Shown piece after piece: positions 62,079 through 64,000 of a stretch of DNA of 64,000 nt. The position numbers and the translations under genes are program-made. How positions within the stretch are numbered: the first letter of the stretch is position 1; the number at the start of each line of letters is the position of its first letter. The notes below the pieces were generated by a model that saw only the letters and a list, made by a program, of their open reading frames with translations, was not told where the DNA came from and did no database searches. The DNA is from Bicyclus anynana (Eukaryota > Arthropoda > Insecta > Lepidoptera > Nymphalidae): positions 12,824,292 through 12,888,291 of the forward strand of contig NC_069094.1 in assembly GCF_947172395.1 (NCBI RefSeq). Direction: 5' to 3'.

Positions 62079-62406
62079 TTGGCCTCCATGGATAGTGGAT
62101 ATGAGCGGTAGATTTACAAGGTTTTGGGTTCGATCCCCGGGTGGGCCAATTGAAGTTTTCTTAATTGGTTCGGGTCTGGCTGGTGGGAGGCTTCGACCGT
62201 GACTAGTTACCACTAGTTAGTACCCTACAGGCAAAGACGTGCCGCCAAGCGATTTAGCGTTCCAGTACGATGTCGTGTAGAAACCAAAATGCGTGTGGAT
62301 TTTCATCCATCGCCTAACAAGTTAGCCCGCTTGCATCTTGGATTGCATCATCACTTACCATCAAATGAGATTGCAATTAAGGGCTAACTTCTAAAGAATA
62401 AAAAAA
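62079..62406 (+). mobile_element. SINE-A, full length, eroded head
   Basis: ttggcctccatggatagtgg (box A altered), tagatttacaaggttttggg, box B GGTTCGATCCCC, gtgggaggcttcgaccgtga, gcgatttagcgttccagtac, then the tail gggctaacttctaaagaata and an A-run. Confidence 0.92.
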
Positions 62407-63064
62407 GGTAACAAGATTAAATTTACCGTACTCAGGACTATGGTCACGAGAAAATTTTAAAGCTATACATTTGTAATAAAATATTTGAAAAAATAGAACC
62501 GAAATTCTGGAAAACCTCGTAAAAAACTGCGCTTTTCCATTCCTGAACTATTTATAATGATCCTTTGTACGGAACCTTCGGTGAATGACTCTGACTCACA
62601 CTTTTCAGGTTTTTTTTGAAGCTTACAAATATTAAAATTGACCACACTTTTTATATCTTTTATTTAAATTTTCACTTACATTTTCTTCACTTCACTTAAT
62701 ACTAGCCTAGCTCTTCCAATCTACCTCGTCCCGTACCTTTATTCAGTTTGAGAAAAGTTTGTAACTAACTCGTGAAAATATTGGAAACGAACGAACAAAA
62801 AAAACGACAAAATAACGGTCAAGTGGCGGTCTCGATCGAGCCTTGTTAGTTCGAGGGAGAGTTTAGGATAATTTATTTGTAAAAACTTTTGACAAAATTT
62901 CGATGTAAATCCCTTCCGAATTCGGAAAAGACTGTAATTCATTTTTACAAGTTCTTATTTAACTTGCTCTGTTAGTTGATTATTTAAATGCTCTTCAAAA
63001 AGGTTTACTTGAGTATGTTTAGTCATCATAATAATGCTCTTTAAAAAGGTTTACTTAAGTATTA
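62407..63064. other. no gene; short local duplication
   Basis: aatgctcttcaaaaaggttt acttgagta (from 62988) recurs as aatgctctttaaaaaggttt acttaagta (from 63033), about 45 bp apart. Otherwise unassigned. Confidence 0.5.
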
Positions 63065-63750
63065 TCAGTCATCATTACGATGGACGTCCATTGTTGGAAA
63101 AGATTGTCTGTAGGAATTTCGAAAAAACCAAGGTTTTTTTTATTTTTTTTTTTACATAATTATTAGCCCTTGACTATAATCTCACCTGATGGTAAGTGAT
63201 GATGCAATCTAAGATGGAAGCGGGCTAACTTGTTAGGAGTATAGGATGAAATTCACACTTCTTCCGTTTTCTACACTACGTCGAACCGGAACGCTAAATC
63301 GCTTGGCGGTACTTGTTTCTCGGTAGGGTGGTAACTAGCCACGGCCGAAACACTTCCACCACCCAGACCTAGACCAATTAAAAAAATCTCAATAGGCCCA
63401 GCCGGGGATCGAACCCAGGACCTACGTCTTGTAAATCCACCGTGCATACCACTGCGCCATGGAGGCCGCCGTTACTAACACTCGCTTAATTTCATGGGAA
63501 GTCGACTATCACTGCGCTTCGCCATTACAACAACTTGGGACCCCAACATCCATAGGATCTTAAAACTATGTGCCCCGTCCATTCCACTTCAGCTTCGCAG
63601 CTCGTTGAGCTATGTGTGACTTAGGTTCTTTTCCAGAGCTCCTTATTTCTGATTCGATCACGCAGAGAAACTTTAAGCATACCTAACATTCTATCGTCCA
63701 TTGAATGACTCTTATAGCTTTCATAATGAGGCTAATAGCGACCAAGCTAG
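63065..63750 (-). mobile_element. RTE-A1 3' end, split by SINE-A
   Basis: Left part: cagtcatcattacgatggac, gtccattgttgg. Right part from 63485: tcatgggaagtcgactatca, acaacttgggaccccaacat, cagcttcgcagctcgttgag, tctgattcgatcacgcagag, to gctaatagcgaccaag. Decayed, with no frame. Confidence 0.85.
63134..63469 (-). mobile_element. SINE-A, full length, inside RTE-A1
   Basis: Reverse SINE-A from the T-run through tagcccttgactataatctc and gcccagccggggatcgaacc to actgcgccatggaggccg. Box B intact, box A nearly so. It separates two parts of one LINE copy. Confidence 0.94.
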
Positions 63751-64000
63751 TGTGTGCCTATGATTTTCAATCACTCTGTAATATGACACCATTAAACCAG
63801 TCTGATGACTATTGACGGAGTATGAAATGGACTACTGGTTAGGGTGCCGTTGTCCGTCAAAAAATATTTAAGTTTGATATTCATTTTGATGTAACTTTAC
63901 ATCACAACCTCAGAATACAGAAAAATATCACAACACACTACTCTGAAGTCTGAACTATCTGACAGCTTGTTAGATGAAATATTAGACCTTTTAAAATGGC

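Noticed and set aside
1..64000. Host protein-coding gene with exons
   Set aside because: All recognisable proteins are LINE-derived. The few unassigned short frames are too weak to support exon calls from sequence alone.

Overview
This is gene-poor nuclear DNA from an insect, almost certainly a moth or butterfly (Lepidoptera). It is AT-rich, has no bacterial gene architecture, and is packed with repeat types characteristic of Lepidoptera: tRNA-derived SINEs, RTE- and CR1/L2-like LINE ends, very short non-autonomous Helitrons that begin TCTATACTAATATTATAA and end CTAG, and small inverted-repeat elements. I find no convincing host gene, true tRNA, rRNA or CRISPR array. Species and family cannot be fixed from the sequence alone.

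Names used here are local labels. SINE-A: about 330 bp, head with box A TGGCGCAGTGG and box B GGTTCGATCCC, A-rich tail. SINE-B: about 310 bp, head GAGCCGTGATAGCCCAGTGG, box B GGTTCGAATCC, tail running into TGA/ATG triplets. SINE-C and SINE-D: minor tRNA-like families. RTE-A: LINE ending in (ATG)n, with subfamilies A1 and A2 told apart by their 3' ends; RTE-B is a related family ending in ATT triplets. LINE-L, LINE-M, LINE-N and LINE-X are other non-LTR 3' ends. HEL-1 to HEL-4 are Helitron-like groups. Repeats A-D are unclassified dispersed repeats.

Layout. 1-12.4 kb: an RTE-A end, then mixed Helitrons and SINEs, with a Helitron carrying a G-rich minisatellite and a perfect hairpin (8.7-9.2 kb), a head-to-tail Helitron pair (9.57-9.95 kb) and a foldback element (12 kb). 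12.9-14.9 kb: the best-preserved protein, a 635-residue uninterrupted reverse transcriptase of RTE-A on the minus strand. 15-24.7 kb: dense SINE and Helitron nesting, a four-copy tandem array at 18 kb and an unrecognised broken coding relic at 19.1-19.8 kb. 25-41 kb: sparser, with eroded copies, a LINE-M C-terminus at 33 kb and a pair of 145-bp direct repeats at 36.5-36.9 kb. 41.7-46.4 kb: a large foldback element and two more Helitrons with minisatellite and palindrome. 47-64 kb: more LINE and SINE copies, two well-delimited MITEs (54.8 and 57.6 kb), and a second, nearly identical RTE-A 3' end at 60.9-61.6 kb.

The elements interact. SINE-A shares its 3' tail with LINE-N, suggesting a SINE/LINE partnership. 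SINE-B and RTE-A both end in the same kind of triplet tail. LINE-L ends have twice inserted, in the same orientation, about a dozen bases apart inside SINE-A copies. One Helitron has split a dispersed repeat exactly at A^T, which is visible because an uninterrupted copy lies 5 kb away. The most unusual signal is that palindromes sit in the G-rich minisatellites or variable interiors of four separate Helitron-like copies.
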